Below are positions 54,124-64,000 of a stretch of DNA of 64,000 bases, piece after piece. How positions within the stretch are numbered: position 1 is the first letter of the stretch; every line of letters starts with the position of its first letter. Source of the DNA: Bin87 sp965221295 (GTDB lineage: Bacteria > Chloroflexota > Dehalococcoidia > Lucifugimonadales > UBA3495); contig OZ244879.1 of NCBI GenBank assembly GCA_965221295.1, forward strand, positions 2,418,001 to 2,482,000. The letters are read 5' to 3'. Made by a program: the position numbers and the translations under genes. The notes beneath the pieces are model-generated. The model made no database searches and was not told where the DNA came from. It saw only the letters and a program-made list of their open reading frames with translations.

Positions 54124-54846
54124 ATGCTCACCATAGTAGCGCCCATGGCCACCGAACTGTCCGGCATCCGTCGGTCGCTGCGCGACCCGGCGGTCCGAGG
54201 CATCGATTTTGTCGTATGCGGCGTCGGCGCGTCACGAGCCAGGGCCAGCATCCTGGAAATCGCTGAGTCCAAGCCCGACGCCATCGTCATGGCGGGTTTT
54301 TGCGGCGGCGCCGACCCAAACCTGGAGGTGGGCGACCCGCACGTCGCCACCCGCTTCCGGGCCATTGGGTTGCCGGATTCCATAGACGCCGACGCCGAAT
54401 TGCTGTCGGCCTGGATGTCCGCGGCCCAAAAATGTAGCGCCAACGCGGGTTCAGTTCTCAACGTAGCGTCCGCTCCGTCGGTAACTGTCGATTCGATAGC
54501 CGACGTTGACGCCAAGTCGGCGCTGTATCAATCCTACCAGGCAGCCACCATCAACATGGAGGATTACTGGGCGGCGGAGGCAGCCCGGGCGGCGGGCATC
54601 CCCTTCTTGTCGGTCCGAGCCGTATTGGATCCTGTCGGAATGGAATTGCCCAAATTCGTCATGGACCACCCGAAACCCCCATGGCGCGTGGCGGCCGGAT
54701 TTGCGATTCATCCCAACCGCATTTCCGGCGCGATGCGTCTGGCCCGCCTGGCCAACCGGGCGAGAGACAGCCTCACGCGCCACGTGGTAGCGTTGATTGA
54801 ATTCCTGTTGACCTCTAACGACCGACTGCCCGCGGTGACCAGATGA
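54124..54846 (+). CDS. hpnG: Hopanoid-associated phosphorylase HpnG
   Basis: 240 residues of the MTAN/purine-phosphorylase fold. By genetic data in other bacteria HpnG removes adenine from adenosylhopane to give ribosylhopane. ATELSGIRRSL, GVGASRARASILE and VMAGFCGGADPNLEVGD match the family start, and TINMEDYWAAEAAR matches the nucleoside-pocket region. Its stop overlaps the next gene start, showing coupling. Confidence 0.85.
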   Translation: MLTIVAPMATELSGIRRSLRDPAVRGIDFVVCGVGASRARASILEIAESKPDAIVMAGFCGGADPNLEVGDPHVATRFRAIGLPDSIDADAELLSAWMSAAQKCSANAGSVLNVASAPSVTVDSIADVDAKSALYQSYQAATINMEDYWAAEAARAAGIPFLSVRAVLDPVGMELPKFVMDHPKPPWRVAAGFAIHPNRISGAMRLARLANRARDSLTRHVVALIEFLLTSNDRLPAVTR

Positions 54847-55853
54847 CTACGTTGGTGACGGGCGCCACCGGGTTTATAGGGGGCAACCTGGCCCGGGCCC
54901 TGGCGGAACGGGGCGAATCGGTGCGCGTTCTGGTCAGGCCAACCTCCAACGACCTGGCGCTACGCGATATCGACGTGTGTCGAGTAACCGGCGACCTGAT
55001 GTCTATCGAATCGCTCAAGAGCGCCGTCAACGGCTGCGAGACGGTTTACCATTGCGCGGCGCTCTATTCGTTCTCGCCCCACCAACGGGACGACATCTAC
55101 CAAACCAACGTTCAAGGCGCCAAGAACGTGTTTGATACGGCCAAAGCCGCCGGCGTCCGTAAGGTGGTCTTCACCAGTTCGGTGTCCACCATCGGGCTGC
55201 CGCAGCGCCGCGGCGCCCAACCCGACGGCCCGTTGGGCCGTGAGGACTTGGCGCCTCATCCGGCCCATCTTATCGGAAGCTACAAACAGTCCAAATACCA
55301 GGCCGAGCAGCTGGCGCTGGCCGCCAACGACGACGACATGCAGGTGGTGGTGGTCAATCCCTGCGCCCCAGTGGGAGAATGGGACGTAAAGCCCACGCCA
55401 ACGGGCCGCATTCCCCTGGATTTCGCTCGCGGGCGCATACCCGCCTACGTGTCCACCGGCATGAACCTGGTGGACGTGTCCGACGTAGCCCAGGGGCATA
55501 TCATGGCCATGGAGCGCGGAACGCCGGGCGAACGTTATATCCTGGGGAACCGCAACCTGACCCTGCAAGAGGTTTTCAGCATCCTGGCCCAGATCACCGG
55601 CCGGCGGCCTCCCCGGATCCGCATCCCTTACTGGCTGATCATGGGGGCAGCGTATGGCGACCAATGGCTGCGGTGCGACCTCATGGGGCGCAGGCCGTAC
55701 ATACCAGTTGAGGGCATCAAGATAATCCGCCACCCGATGTACGTCAGCTCGCAAAAGGCGATTGGCGAACTGGGGTTTCCCCAAAGTCCAGTGGAGACTG
55801 CCTTGGAAAAGGCGGTGCGGTGGTTCTCAGACTACGGGTATTTGTCGGATTGA
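54843..55853 (+). CDS. hpnA: Hopanoid-associated sugar epimerase-like HpnA
   Basis: 336-residue extended short-chain dehydrogenase: LVTGATGFIGGNLARALAERG for NAD(P), VYHCAALYSF, and an active-site YKQSKYQAE with the YxxxK pair at about residue 145. It belongs to the HpnA group found beside hpn genes. Its exact role in hopanoid side-chain processing is not known to me. It overlaps hpnG by four bases. Confidence 0.88.
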   Translation: MTTLVTGATGFIGGNLARALAERGESVRVLVRPTSNDLALRDIDVCRVTGDLMSIESLKSAVNGCETVYHCAALYSFSPHQRDDIYQTNVQGAKNVFDTAKAAGVRKVVFTSSVSTIGLPQRRGAQPDGPLGREDLAPHPAHLIGSYKQSKYQAEQLALAANDDDMQVVVVNPCAPVGEWDVKPTPTGRIPLDFARGRIPAYVSTGMNLVDVSDVAQGHIMAMERGTPGERYILGNRNLTLQEVFSILAQITGRRPPRIRIPYWLIMGAAYGDQWLRCDLMGRRPYIPVEGIKIIRHPMYVSSQKAIGELGFPQSPVETALEKAVRWFSDYGYLSD

Positions 55854-55879
55854 ATCTCAACCCGGCCGTTCATTGCTCC

Positions 55880-57988
55880 ATGACACAGCGCGCGCACTCG
55901 CCCATGCCATCCCGCCGGACCGAATCGGGTCCAGCCCGTTCCGCGGTGGACGCTGCGATTTCCAAGCTCCACGACTACTTTCGGCGGATGCAGGACGGCG
56001 CGGGATACTGGTGGGGAGAACTGGAATCCAACAACACCATGGAGGCCGAGTACGTGATGCTCTGCCGGTTCCTGGGGCAGAGCAATCCCCAGCGAGAGCG
56101 GCACATCGTCAACTACCTGCTCAGCAAACAGCGGGACGACGGCTCGTGGTCGATTTACTACGGCGCGCCCGGAGATCTATCCACATCGGTAGAATGCTAC
56201 TTCGCGCTGAAACTGTGCGGCCAAGAGCCCGAATCGGACCCGATGCGTCGCGCCAGGGCGTTCATTTTGGATCGAGGCGGCATACCCCGGGCAAGGATGT
56301 TTACCCGCATCTGGCTTGCCCTCTTCGGCCAATGGAAATGGGAGGGGACGCCCCGCCTACCGACTGAGATGATCTTGCTGCCGCACTGGGCGCCCTTCAG
56401 CATCTACCGGTTCGCCAGCTGGGCCCGCGGCTGCATAGTTCCGCTGTCCATCGTACTATCAAGGCATCCGATTCGCGCCATCCCGCCAGAGCACGCCATC
56501 GACGAATTGCTGCCCGACGGCAAGGACGGCACGGATTACTCGTTGCCCACGCCGCCAGGGTTCAATCTACCGCGATTGGTGCACCTCATCGAACAAACGG
56601 TAGGCACGATCTACCACCGGATGCCCTTCAATCCGTTCCGCAGGATCGCTGAACGGAAAGCCATCCGGTGGATCCTGGACCACCAGGAAGCCGACGGGAG
56701 TTGGGGCGGCATCCAACCTCCCTGGGTTTACAGCCTGATCGCCCTCAGCGTTTGTGGGTTTGACAACGACCACGAGGCCATGACCAAGGGATTCAACGGG
56801 TTGGACGGGTTCGGCATCCAAAAGGGAGACCAGTGGACCATACAGGGCTGCATTTCGCCGGTGTGGGACACCTGCCTGGTGGTTCAGGCGCTCGCCGAGA
56901 GCGACTTGCCCGCCGACGACCCCATGTTGATCAACGCTACCCGTTGGCTGGTAGCCAAACAGATACTGGTGGGCGGCGACTGGCAGGTGCAGGCCCCAAG
57001 ACTCCAGCCCGGGGGTTGGGCGTTTGAATTCCACAACAACTGCTACCCGGACATCGACGACACTGCGGAGGTCGTCTTGGCGTTGCGTCTGGGCCGCCTA
57101 CCCGGTGATGAGGACAGTCTGCGCCATCGCGCAATCGAACGGGCCGCCCAATGGGTGGCCGGCATGCAAAATCGCGATGGCGGGTGGGCTTCCTTCGACA
57201 AAAACAACAACCACGGCTACGTGACGGCGATCACCTTCAGCGATTTCGGCGAGGTGCTTGATCCATCCAGCGCCGACGTCACCGCGCACGCGCTCGAGAT
57301 GTACGGCAAGCTGGGATACCAACCGAACCTACCCTACATCCAGGCTGCCTACCGTTATTTGAGGGCGGAGCAGGAGGACAACGGCAGCTGGTTTGGTCGG
57401 TGGGGCGTCAACTACATATACGGTCTGGGCGCCGTCCTGCCCGCCCTGGAAGCCATGGGCGAGAACATGCGACAACCCTACGTGCGGCGCGCCGTGCAAT
57501 GGCTGGTGGAGCATCAGAACGCCGACGGCGGCTGGGGAGAGTCGTGCGCGTCATACGTTGATCCCAGCCAGCACGGAATCGGCCCCAGTACCGCCTCACA
57601 AACCGCGTGGGCATTGCTGGCTCTCATCGCGGCTGGCGAATCCGACCATCCAGCCGCCCACAGCGGGGTGGAATTCCTGCTTCGAACCCAACGCGATGAC
57701 GGCCAATGGGACGAGCCATACTACACCGGCACCGGATTCCCCGGCTATATGAAGGGAGCCCGGGTGGAACGGCTGCCCCGGGCTGGCGAACGCGGTTTCC
57801 AGGGAACGGAATTATCAGCTGGGTTTATGATAAATTACCATCTGTACCGAAACACATGGCCGCTGCTCGCCCTCGGGCGTTACCGTCAGCGCATGAATTC
57901 CCATCCTTCAGAAATAGCCACTGCTGAACAACCCTCTCCAAGCAACGGCCACGCGCCAGTTAGAACTCCCGACACCGTGATGGGCTGA
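55880..57988 (+). CDS. shc: Squalene-hopene cyclase
   Basis: Cyclises squalene to hopene and hopanol on the membrane surface. The 702-residue product (ATG 55880; the longer frame overlaps hpnA) keeps the catalytic DIDDTA at 391-396 and several QW repeats (QNRDGGWASF, QEADGSWGG, QNADGGWGE, QRDDGQWDEP). WASWARGxxVPLS in the middle is typical. The last 45 residues are an extra low-complexity tail. It follows hpnA and precedes a YjbQ-family gene. Confidence 0.96.
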   Translation: MTQRAHSPMPSRRTESGPARSAVDAAISKLHDYFRRMQDGAGYWWGELESNNTMEAEYVMLCRFLGQSNPQRERHIVNYLLSKQRDDGSWSIYYGAPGDLSTSVECYFALKLCGQEPESDPMRRARAFILDRGGIPRARMFTRIWLALFGQWKWEGTPRLPTEMILLPHWAPFSIYRFASWARGCIVPLSIVLSRHPIRAIPPEHAIDELLPDGKDGTDYSLPTPPGFNLPRLVHLIEQTVGTIYHRMPFNPFRRIAERKAIRWILDHQEADGSWGGIQPPWVYSLIALSVCGFDNDHEAMTKGFNGLDGFGIQKGDQWTIQGCISPVWDTCLVVQALAESDLPADDPMLINATRWLVAKQILVGGDWQVQAPRLQPGGWAFEFHNNCYPDIDDTAEVVLALRLGRLPGDEDSLRHRAIERAAQWVAGMQNRDGGWASFDKNNNHGYVTAITFSDFGEVLDPSSADVTAHALEMYGKLGYQPNLPYIQAAYRYLRAEQEDNGSWFGRWGVNYIYGLGAVLPALEAMGENMRQPYVRRAVQWLVEHQNADGGWGESCASYVDPSQHGIGPSTASQTAWALLALIAAGESDHPAAHSGVEFLLRTQRDDGQWDEPYYTGTGFPGYMKGARVERLPRAGERGFQGTELSAGFMINYHLYRNTWPLLALGRYRQRMNSHPSEIATAEQPSPSNGHAPVRTPDTVMG

Positions 57989-58030
57989 TCCTATCCCTTC
58001 GTCATCGCCCGACCACGCTGCAAGGCCACC

Positions 58031-58474
58031 ATGAAAGTCAAAAACTTTTCCCTCAAAGTCGATACCAAGGACGCGCCCCAACTCATCGATATAACCGATT
58101 GGGTCAAGGGTTGCGTCGCTGATTCTCGCATCAGCAACGGCATGGTTTTGGTGTATTCCCGGCATACCACCGCCGCGGTCAAAATCAACGAAAACGAGCC
58201 GATGCTGATCGAGGACATGGCGGAATTCCTGGAACGCATCGCTCCGCGCGACGCTTACTACCGGCACAACGACTTCACGATTCGCACCGTGAACATGACC
58301 GAGGACGAATCGCCCAACGCTCACGCCCATCTACAGCACCTGATGTTGGGTTGCAGTGAGACCATTCCGCTCATTGACGGCAACATACCCTTCGGCCAAT
58401 GGCAGAGCATTTTCTTCATCGAGCTTGATCATCCGCGACCGCGGGAAGTCATGGTGCAAATCGTCGGGGAGTAG
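58031..58474 (+). CDS. YjbQ-family (UPF0047) protein
   Basis: 147 residues matching the YjbQ fold, which shows secondary thiamine-phosphate synthase activity in vitro. SRHTTAAVKINENEPMLIEDM and HAHLQHLMLGCSETIPLIDG are the two signatures, with conserved histidines. Its place inside a hopanoid operon is unusual but could just be a passenger. Confidence 0.9.
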   Translation: MKVKNFSLKVDTKDAPQLIDITDWVKGCVADSRISNGMVLVYSRHTTAAVKINENEPMLIEDMAEFLERIAPRDAYYRHNDFTIRTVNMTEDESPNAHAHLQHLMLGCSETIPLIDGNIPFGQWQSIFFIELDHPRPREVMVQIVGE

Positions 58475-58490
58475 CTGGCGCTTCCCCGGT

Positions 58491-58518
58491 CGACGATCAT
58501 GAGCCGACGATCATGTCC
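58491..58518. repeat. 14-base tandem repeat duplicating a start codon region
   Basis: CGACGATCATGAGC (58491-58504) is followed by CGACGATCATGTCC (58505-58518). The second copy holds the ATG used for hpnC (58513); the first holds an out-of-frame ATG at 58499. Confidence 0.85.
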
Positions 58519-59508
58519 CCAAACGTTCCCACCGCAGCGCGGGAAGCGCACCCCACCGGCGGCTCTGACGCTCCGCCCATGGCGCTCGATGACGCCTACG
58601 CATATTGCGCCCGCGTGGCGCGCGCCCACTACGAGAATTTCAACGTGGGCGGCTGGATAACTCCCCGGAAAATACTGCCCCACGTGTATGCCATTTACGC
58701 CTGGTGTCGCATGGTTGACGATCTGGGCGACGAAGCCGGCCCTAGCCGGGAAAAGGGGGAGTTGGCGACCGCCGGCCGCATTGACGCCGCCGTCGCCACC
58801 CGTCGCCTGGAACTGCTCGATTGGTGGGAATCCGAACTGGAGCGCTCCTACTCCGGCCAAGCAACTCACGCCGTGGCGGTCGCCATACAGCACACCGTGC
58901 AGACGTTCGGCATACCCAAAGAACCGTTCCTCAGGTTGATACACGCCAACCGTATGGACCAGGGAACCGGTAGGTTCCCCGATCTAAACGCTTTGCTGGA
59001 TTACTGCGAGCATTCCGCCAACCCAGTTGGCCATCTGTTCCTTCACCTGTTCGGCTACTCCGACCCGGAGCGTCAGCGGCTGGCGGACTGCACCTGCACC
59101 GCCCTTCAGTTGACCAACTTCTGGCAGGACGTTTCCCGTGATTACCACGACCGCGGCCGCATCTATCTGCCCCAGCAGGACATGGCGCGTTTCGGGGTCA
59201 GCGAAGCCAATATCGCGTTGGGACAGGCCACCGACGGCTTCCGCGCCTTGCTGACTCACGAATGCGATTTGGCAATGGATTACTTCCGGGAGGGAGCGCA
59301 ACTGATCAGCTCCCTGGATCGGCCGGCGCGTCTGCCGGTGGCATTGTTCACCAGGGGGGGAACCGCCATTCTGGACGCTATCCGAAAGCGCAACTACGAC
59401 GTGCTCGCCAAGCGGCCGGCGCTGTCCAAGAGCCGAAAGGCATGGCTGCTGCTGTCCACCTGGGTCGGATGCCACGCTGGGTTTGGGTACGGCCTGCCCA
59501 AGCCTTGA
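58513..59508 (+). CDS. hpnC: Squalene synthase HpnC
   Basis: 331 residues of the squalene/phytoene synthase fold. Aspartate-rich motifs are MVDDLGDEAG (about 72) and QDVSRDYHDRGRIYLP (about 215). In the HpnCDE route HpnC acts on the intermediate made by HpnD. It lies after the YjbQ gene, and the start codon lies in a small tandem repeat. Confidence 0.93.
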   Translation: MSPNVPTAAREAHPTGGSDAPPMALDDAYAYCARVARAHYENFNVGGWITPRKILPHVYAIYAWCRMVDDLGDEAGPSREKGELATAGRIDAAVATRRLELLDWWESELERSYSGQATHAVAVAIQHTVQTFGIPKEPFLRLIHANRMDQGTGRFPDLNALLDYCEHSANPVGHLFLHLFGYSDPERQRLADCTCTALQLTNFWQDVSRDYHDRGRIYLPQQDMARFGVSEANIALGQATDGFRALLTHECDLAMDYFREGAQLISSLDRPARLPVALFTRGGTAILDAIRKRNYDVLAKRPALSKSRKAWLLLSTWVGCHAGFGYGLPKP

Positions 59509-59518
59509 GAATCGCCCA

Positions 59519-60408
<890 letters not shown>

Positions 60409-60412
<4 letters not shown>

Positions 60413-61845
60413 GCGCCTCGCCTCCATCTGCAATCCTCCCTACCGGAACTCGGCGGCGCGCCGCCATCGTCATCGGGGGCGGATTGGCGGGCATCGCAGC
60501 GTCGGCCCGGCTGGCCGAGGCCGGATGGGAGGTCAGGTTGTTGGAAGCCCGTTCCACTCTGGGAGGGCGGGTGTTCTCGTTCCGGGAACCCAGCGCCGGG
60601 CGGGTGCTGGACAACGGCCAGCATATCATCGTTGGAGCCTGTACTAACCTGATCGACTTCCTGGAAAGGATTGGCGCTCGGAATCTCTGGCGTCTCCAAA
60701 CCACGCTGGACGTCCCGGTGTACGACCGGAATCAACGGCTGGGACGCATCTACGGCGCGCCGGCGCCGGCGCCGCTGCACCTGCTGCCGGCGTTTCTGTC
60801 GTACCCGCATTTGGGATGGATGGACAAGGCGAAAGCGGTGAGGGCCGTCGTCGCGATGATGCGCGTCAACCGACGGGCGCCCGAACTGGAAGATGTGACG
60901 TTCTACGATTGGCTGCGATCCCACGGACAATCGGAGCGGGCCATCTCCCATCTGTGGAACGTGCTGATAGAAGGCACCCTGAATGACAACATCAGGGAAG
61001 TCAGCGCCGCCATGGGTCTGATGATCATGCAGGACGGGCTCCTGGCCGGACGGCGCACCATAAACGTCGGATACCCGGTGGCTCCGCTGGACGCGGCCTT
61101 GACGCGGCCGGCGCAAAGCCATCTGCAACGATTGGGAGTCAAAGTCCTGACCGGGCAGGCAGTGGGGTCGGTCAATACCGACTCAAGCTGCCGCGTAACG
61201 AGTGTCGTCACCAGCGACGGCGCGAAAATGCAAGCCGACGCATACGTTTGCGCGGCGCCGTTTTGGACTCTGCCCAAGATCATTTCGGGTCCGATGGCGA
61301 ACACGCCCACCCTTCGCCGGCTATCCAATTTGCGATGCTCGCCAATCGTCAACGTACATCTCCGGTACGACCGTCAGGTAATGGCCGGTGATTTCTGCTA
61401 CATTCTGCACAGCCCATTGCAGTGGGTTTTCAACTCGACCCGCATCTACGGGGACGGAGGAACGCGGGATGAACGACAATGTTTGTCCGTTTCGGTCAGC
61501 GCGGCCTGGGATTACATCGACGTTGAACGGCCCCGTTTCGCCGACGCCATCGCCCAAGAAATGCTGGCAACTTTCCCCCGGGCGCGGGATGCCGTCCTGC
61601 TCGACTCCGTGGTCGTAAAGCAACGCAACGCCACCTTCCGGTGCACACCCGGCGCCAGCAGAAACCGCCCCGGTCCCGACACCGAATCGCCAAACCTGTA
61701 CCTGGCGGGCGAGTGGACCAACACCGGATGGCCTTCCACTATGGAGAGCGCGGTGATCAGTGGTTATAATGCCGCTGACGCGGTTATGTTATCCCACACG
61801 TCCGCGTGGGCAATGGAGACCATGGATGCCGGATCATTGGTTTGA
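60409..61845 (+). CDS. hpnE: Squalene-forming FAD oxidoreductase HpnE
   Basis: Amine-oxidase/phytoene-desaturase-like flavoprotein of about 478 residues. AIVIGGGLAGIAASARLAEAGWEVRLLEA binds FAD, GRVFSF follows and GEWTNTGWPSTMESAVISGYNAA closes it. HpnE reduces hydroxysqualene to squalene. The GTG at 60409 overlaps the hpnD stop (GTGA). The last squalene-forming step in this window, it completes hpnC-D-E. Confidence 0.92.
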
Positions 61846-62491
61846 ACAACGGCAACAATTAACCGAAGCCACTCGAGAGATGTACCGCCGGGGGCTGGTC
61901 GGCGCGTATTCGGGCAACACCAGCGTCAGGTTGTCCGGGGCCGGCAACGACGGTTTGTTGTTGGTTACTCCCACGCACCATCCATACTATCGGCTCGAGC
62001 CTGATGAATTGGTGGTCGTGGATCTCGATGGGAAACCAATTTCCGAAGGCGGGCTGCAGCCGTCATCGGAGACCCAATTGCACCTGGAGATCTACCGAAC
62101 GCGCGACGACGTGCAGGCGGTGGTCCATACCCACTCCGTGCACGCCTCGGCGGCTTCGGTCGTGGGGCGCGACATCCCGCCGTTGATCGACGAAATGTTG
62201 CTCACCATTGGCGGCCCGGTCAAAGTCGGCAAGTACGCCTTTCCCGGAACTCAGCTTCTGGCCCAGGAAGCCTGCGCGGCGTTGGGCGATCGCAACGCGG
62301 CCCTGTTGAGAAATCACGGCGTGGTCAGCGTCGGTCCCGACATCTGGGAGGCCTTGGAAGTGGCCGATCTGGTGGAACGATTGGCTCAGATCTTCGTGTT
62401 GGCTCGGAACTTCGGACCGCGCGCCACAACGAACCTGCCTGATGACGCCATAGCCGCAGAACTGGAAATGTTCCGCGGCAGCGGGGCCTGA
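61826..62491 (+). CDS. Class II aldolase/adducin-like protein
   Basis: 221 residues. YSGNTSVR and TPTHHPYYRLEPDELV give the substrate side, THSVHASAAS the zinc histidines (HTHSVH) and LRNHGVVSVGPD the third. Typical for L-fuculose- or rhamnulose-phosphate aldolases and ribulose-phosphate epimerase types; the substrate is unknown. It overlaps hpnE by 20 bases. A role in hopanoid head-group sugars is possible but unproven. Confidence 0.88.
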   Translation: MPDHWFEQRQQLTEATREMYRRGLVGAYSGNTSVRLSGAGNDGLLLVTPTHHPYYRLEPDELVVVDLDGKPISEGGLQPSSETQLHLEIYRTRDDVQAVVHTHSVHASAASVVGRDIPPLIDEMLLTIGGPVKVGKYAFPGTQLLAQEACAALGDRNAALLRNHGVVSVGPDIWEALEVADLVERLAQIFVLARNFGPRATTNLPDDAIAAELEMFRGSGA

Positions 62492-62541
62492 ACTCCACCG
62501 CGCCGGCCGGCGCTATCGACCGAAACTAGACCCCACCAATC

Positions 62542-63585
62542 ATGTCCACAGCCTCCCAGAATCCAGATGCCGAACCCAAGGTCATCGCGGTGGTCGGATC
62601 TTCCAGCGGCTTTGGCGCGTTGTTGCTGATGCACCTGGAAAAATCCATGCCCCAATGCCAATTGGTCGCCATCGACTACCATCCGTTGCGGCAGCCGGTC
62701 AAGCGCGTATCGGCGTACCGTATGGAAGCCAACCGCAGCGGCGTAACCCTGACTATCGACGACATCCCGGAGGTGATGCAGACGAGAGCTTGGGACATGG
62801 TGCTGGAAAATCGCCGCCTCACCATGGCCGACGTGCCCGATGTGTTCAACCTGGAATTCGTTGATTCCGTAGTTCACGTGGGCAGCTTCCACGACGGCCC
62901 GAATCCAGAGGAGTTCGTCAGCGACATTGGACGTTGGGTGGAGGCGTGTCGGATGGCCGGCATTCGCCAGTTCGTGTACCTGTCGGATGTCCGAGTTTAT
63001 GGCAACCATCGCGAAAACCCAATCCCCATCACCGAGAGAACGCAACCCAGCCCGGCTGCAGAGCATCGTTTCCTGCTGGAAGCCGAATCGGAGATTAGGC
63101 AAAACGCTGGCGCGACCACCCTTGGGCATGATTTGACCATTGCGGCGCTCCGGCCGACCATGACCGCAGGACCCAGCGGGTCGAGTCCAATCACAGATGA
63201 TTTACTGTGGCCCATGATCGCATCCAACCGGAAGCGCAGTATCCCGATCCAAATGCTCCATGAGCAGGATTTTGCCAGAGCAATCCAACTCACCATGGAG
63301 CGTCGGCTAGAAGGCGCGTACAACCTGACCAGCAAGGGGGTGATCGGGTCGGAACAGGCGCTGGAAATGTGCCGCTCTGTGATGGTGGCCAAACCCGTAG
63401 GGGCGAAGCGCCGGCGCGGGTCGAGGGGCAGCGGATTCGGTCGACACCCTCTGATCGTGTCGGACACCAAGTTTAGACATGCCGCGGGATTCACGGCCAA
63501 ATATTCCACCGAGCAGGCCGCCCGGGCCTATTGTCATTCCTACCTTCACGAAGTCGGTACACAGCATGTTCGCCCAAGCCAGTAG
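62542..63585 (+). CDS. NAD-dependent epimerase/dehydratase-like protein
   Basis: 347 residues. VIAVVGSSSGFGALLLMHLEKS is a modified Rossmann loop (SSSGFGA instead of GxxGxxG), and VYGNHRENP gives the YG motif. No YxxxK at the usual place is obvious, so catalysis is uncertain. It follows the aldolase by 51 bases and overlaps the nucleoside hydrolase start. It could be a nucleotide-sugar enzyme. Confidence 0.75.
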   Translation: MSTASQNPDAEPKVIAVVGSSSGFGALLLMHLEKSMPQCQLVAIDYHPLRQPVKRVSAYRMEANRSGVTLTIDDIPEVMQTRAWDMVLENRRLTMADVPDVFNLEFVDSVVHVGSFHDGPNPEEFVSDIGRWVEACRMAGIRQFVYLSDVRVYGNHRENPIPITERTQPSPAAEHRFLLEAESEIRQNAGATTLGHDLTIAALRPTMTAGPSGSSPITDDLLWPMIASNRKRSIPIQMLHEQDFARAIQLTMERRLEGAYNLTSKGVIGSEQALEMCRSVMVAKPVGAKRRRGSRGSGFGRHPLIVSDTKFRHAAGFTAKYSTEQAARAYCHSYLHEVGTQHVRPSQ

Positions 63586-64000
63586 CGACCCCATGCGCGT
63601 CGTGGTGGACACCGACCCCGGAGTCGATGACGCGGTGGCGATTCTGATGCTGCTGGCCAACCCAAACTGCGATGTTGTGGGGCTAACCACCACCGCCGGC
63701 AATGTTCCTCTGGCCCGATCCACCCGGAACGCCTTGGCTCTGCTGGAGTACGCCGGACGTTTGGACATCCCGGTGCATCAAGGGGCGGCGCGACCGGTGC
63801 GCGGCCGCTATGCATACGCTCGACACGTTCACTCGGCATCGGGACTGACCCGACGGTTGCCCGACGCGTCAGCGCCTCCCTCTACAGTCGGGGCGATTCC
63901 CTTCCTGGAGCGCGCTCTCCTGGATGCGGATACTCCGCTAACCCTGATCGCCTTGGGGCCGCTCACCAACTTGGCCCGCCTTTGGAGAAAAAACCCGGCG
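63566..64000 (+). CDS. Nucleoside hydrolase, 3' truncated by window end
   Basis: Partial, about 145 residues visible. The calcium-binding signature DTDPGVDDAVA is near the N-terminus, and TTTAGNVPLARSTRNALALLEYAG and LIALGPLTNLARL follow. It starts at ATG 63566 or 63593 and overlaps the epimerase-like gene. The rest lies outside the window. Confidence 0.9.
   Translation, partial: MFAQASSDPMRVVVDTDPGVDDAVAILMLLANPNCDVVGLTTTAGNVPLARSTRNALALLEYAGRLDIPVHQGAARPVRGRYAYARHVHSASGLTRRLPDASAPPSTVGAIPFLERALLDADTPLTLIALGPLTNLARLWRKNPA

Overview
The window looks like a piece of a high-GC chromosome from a member of the Chloroflexota, probably a Dehalococcoidia/SAR202-like or related uncultivated lineage. 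The best taxonomic clues are the giant GT39-DUF2298 membrane protein (a family largely confined to Chloroflexota and Archaea), a complex I operon without nuoEFG, several luciferase-like and acyl-CoA-type catabolic enzymes, and two selenoprotein genes. This placement is inference from gene content. I saw no rRNA, tRNA, insertion sequence or CRISPR array.

Layout. 598-1918: polyamine pair (speD and an ACL5-like aminopropyltransferase). 2087-6035: rplI, dnaB, a DnaD-domain protein and a protein with two tandem DnaC-like ATPase domains. 6061-7640: a protein of unknown function and a UGSC-family selenoprotein read through an in-frame TGA, closed by a strong terminator. 7756-17806 (mostly minus): Gfo/Idh oxidoreductase, GT39-DUF2298 protein, gap, eno, a LOG-like protein and small membrane proteins. 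17935-29538 (minus): nuoA-B-C-x-y-D-H-I-z-J-K-L-M-N behind a good promoter, lacking nuoE, F and G. 29632-32610: a CinA-NadD-like fusion, a flavin reductase-like protein and a TolB-like propeller lipoprotein.

32892-41725: HIT protein, enoyl-CoA hydratase, alpha/beta hydrolase, two LLM flavin monooxygenases, a second selenoprotein (redoxin with Sec-Pro-Tyr-Cys), an aminotransferase, a likely unannotated structured RNA with a tiny ORF (39485-39830), and a MocA-like/XdhC pair. 41955-50068: ispG, two small membrane proteins, an acyl-CoA dehydrogenase-like protein, proS, RDD protein, quinone-oxidoreductase-like protein, zinc-ribbon protein and a CCA-adding-like nucleotidyltransferase. 50271-51374: an M20/M42 peptidase.

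51776-61845 is a hopanoid operon behind a TTGACA-17-TAAATT promoter. It encodes a prenyl diphosphate synthase, HpnH, HpnG, HpnA, squalene-hopene cyclase, a YjbQ-family protein, HpnC, HpnD and HpnE. Together they should convert short prenyl diphosphates to squalene (HpnC/D/E), cyclise it, and add and process the adenosyl side chain (HpnH/HpnG). The strand continues with a class II aldolase, an epimerase and a truncated nucleoside hydrolase at the window edge.

Selenocysteine use links the two halves of the window. Both TGA codons are followed by compact hairpins at bacterial SECIS distance, but no sel genes are in view. A second genome-wide habit is short (12-18 nt) tandem repeats in many intergenic gaps, one of which duplicates the start-codon region of hpnC.
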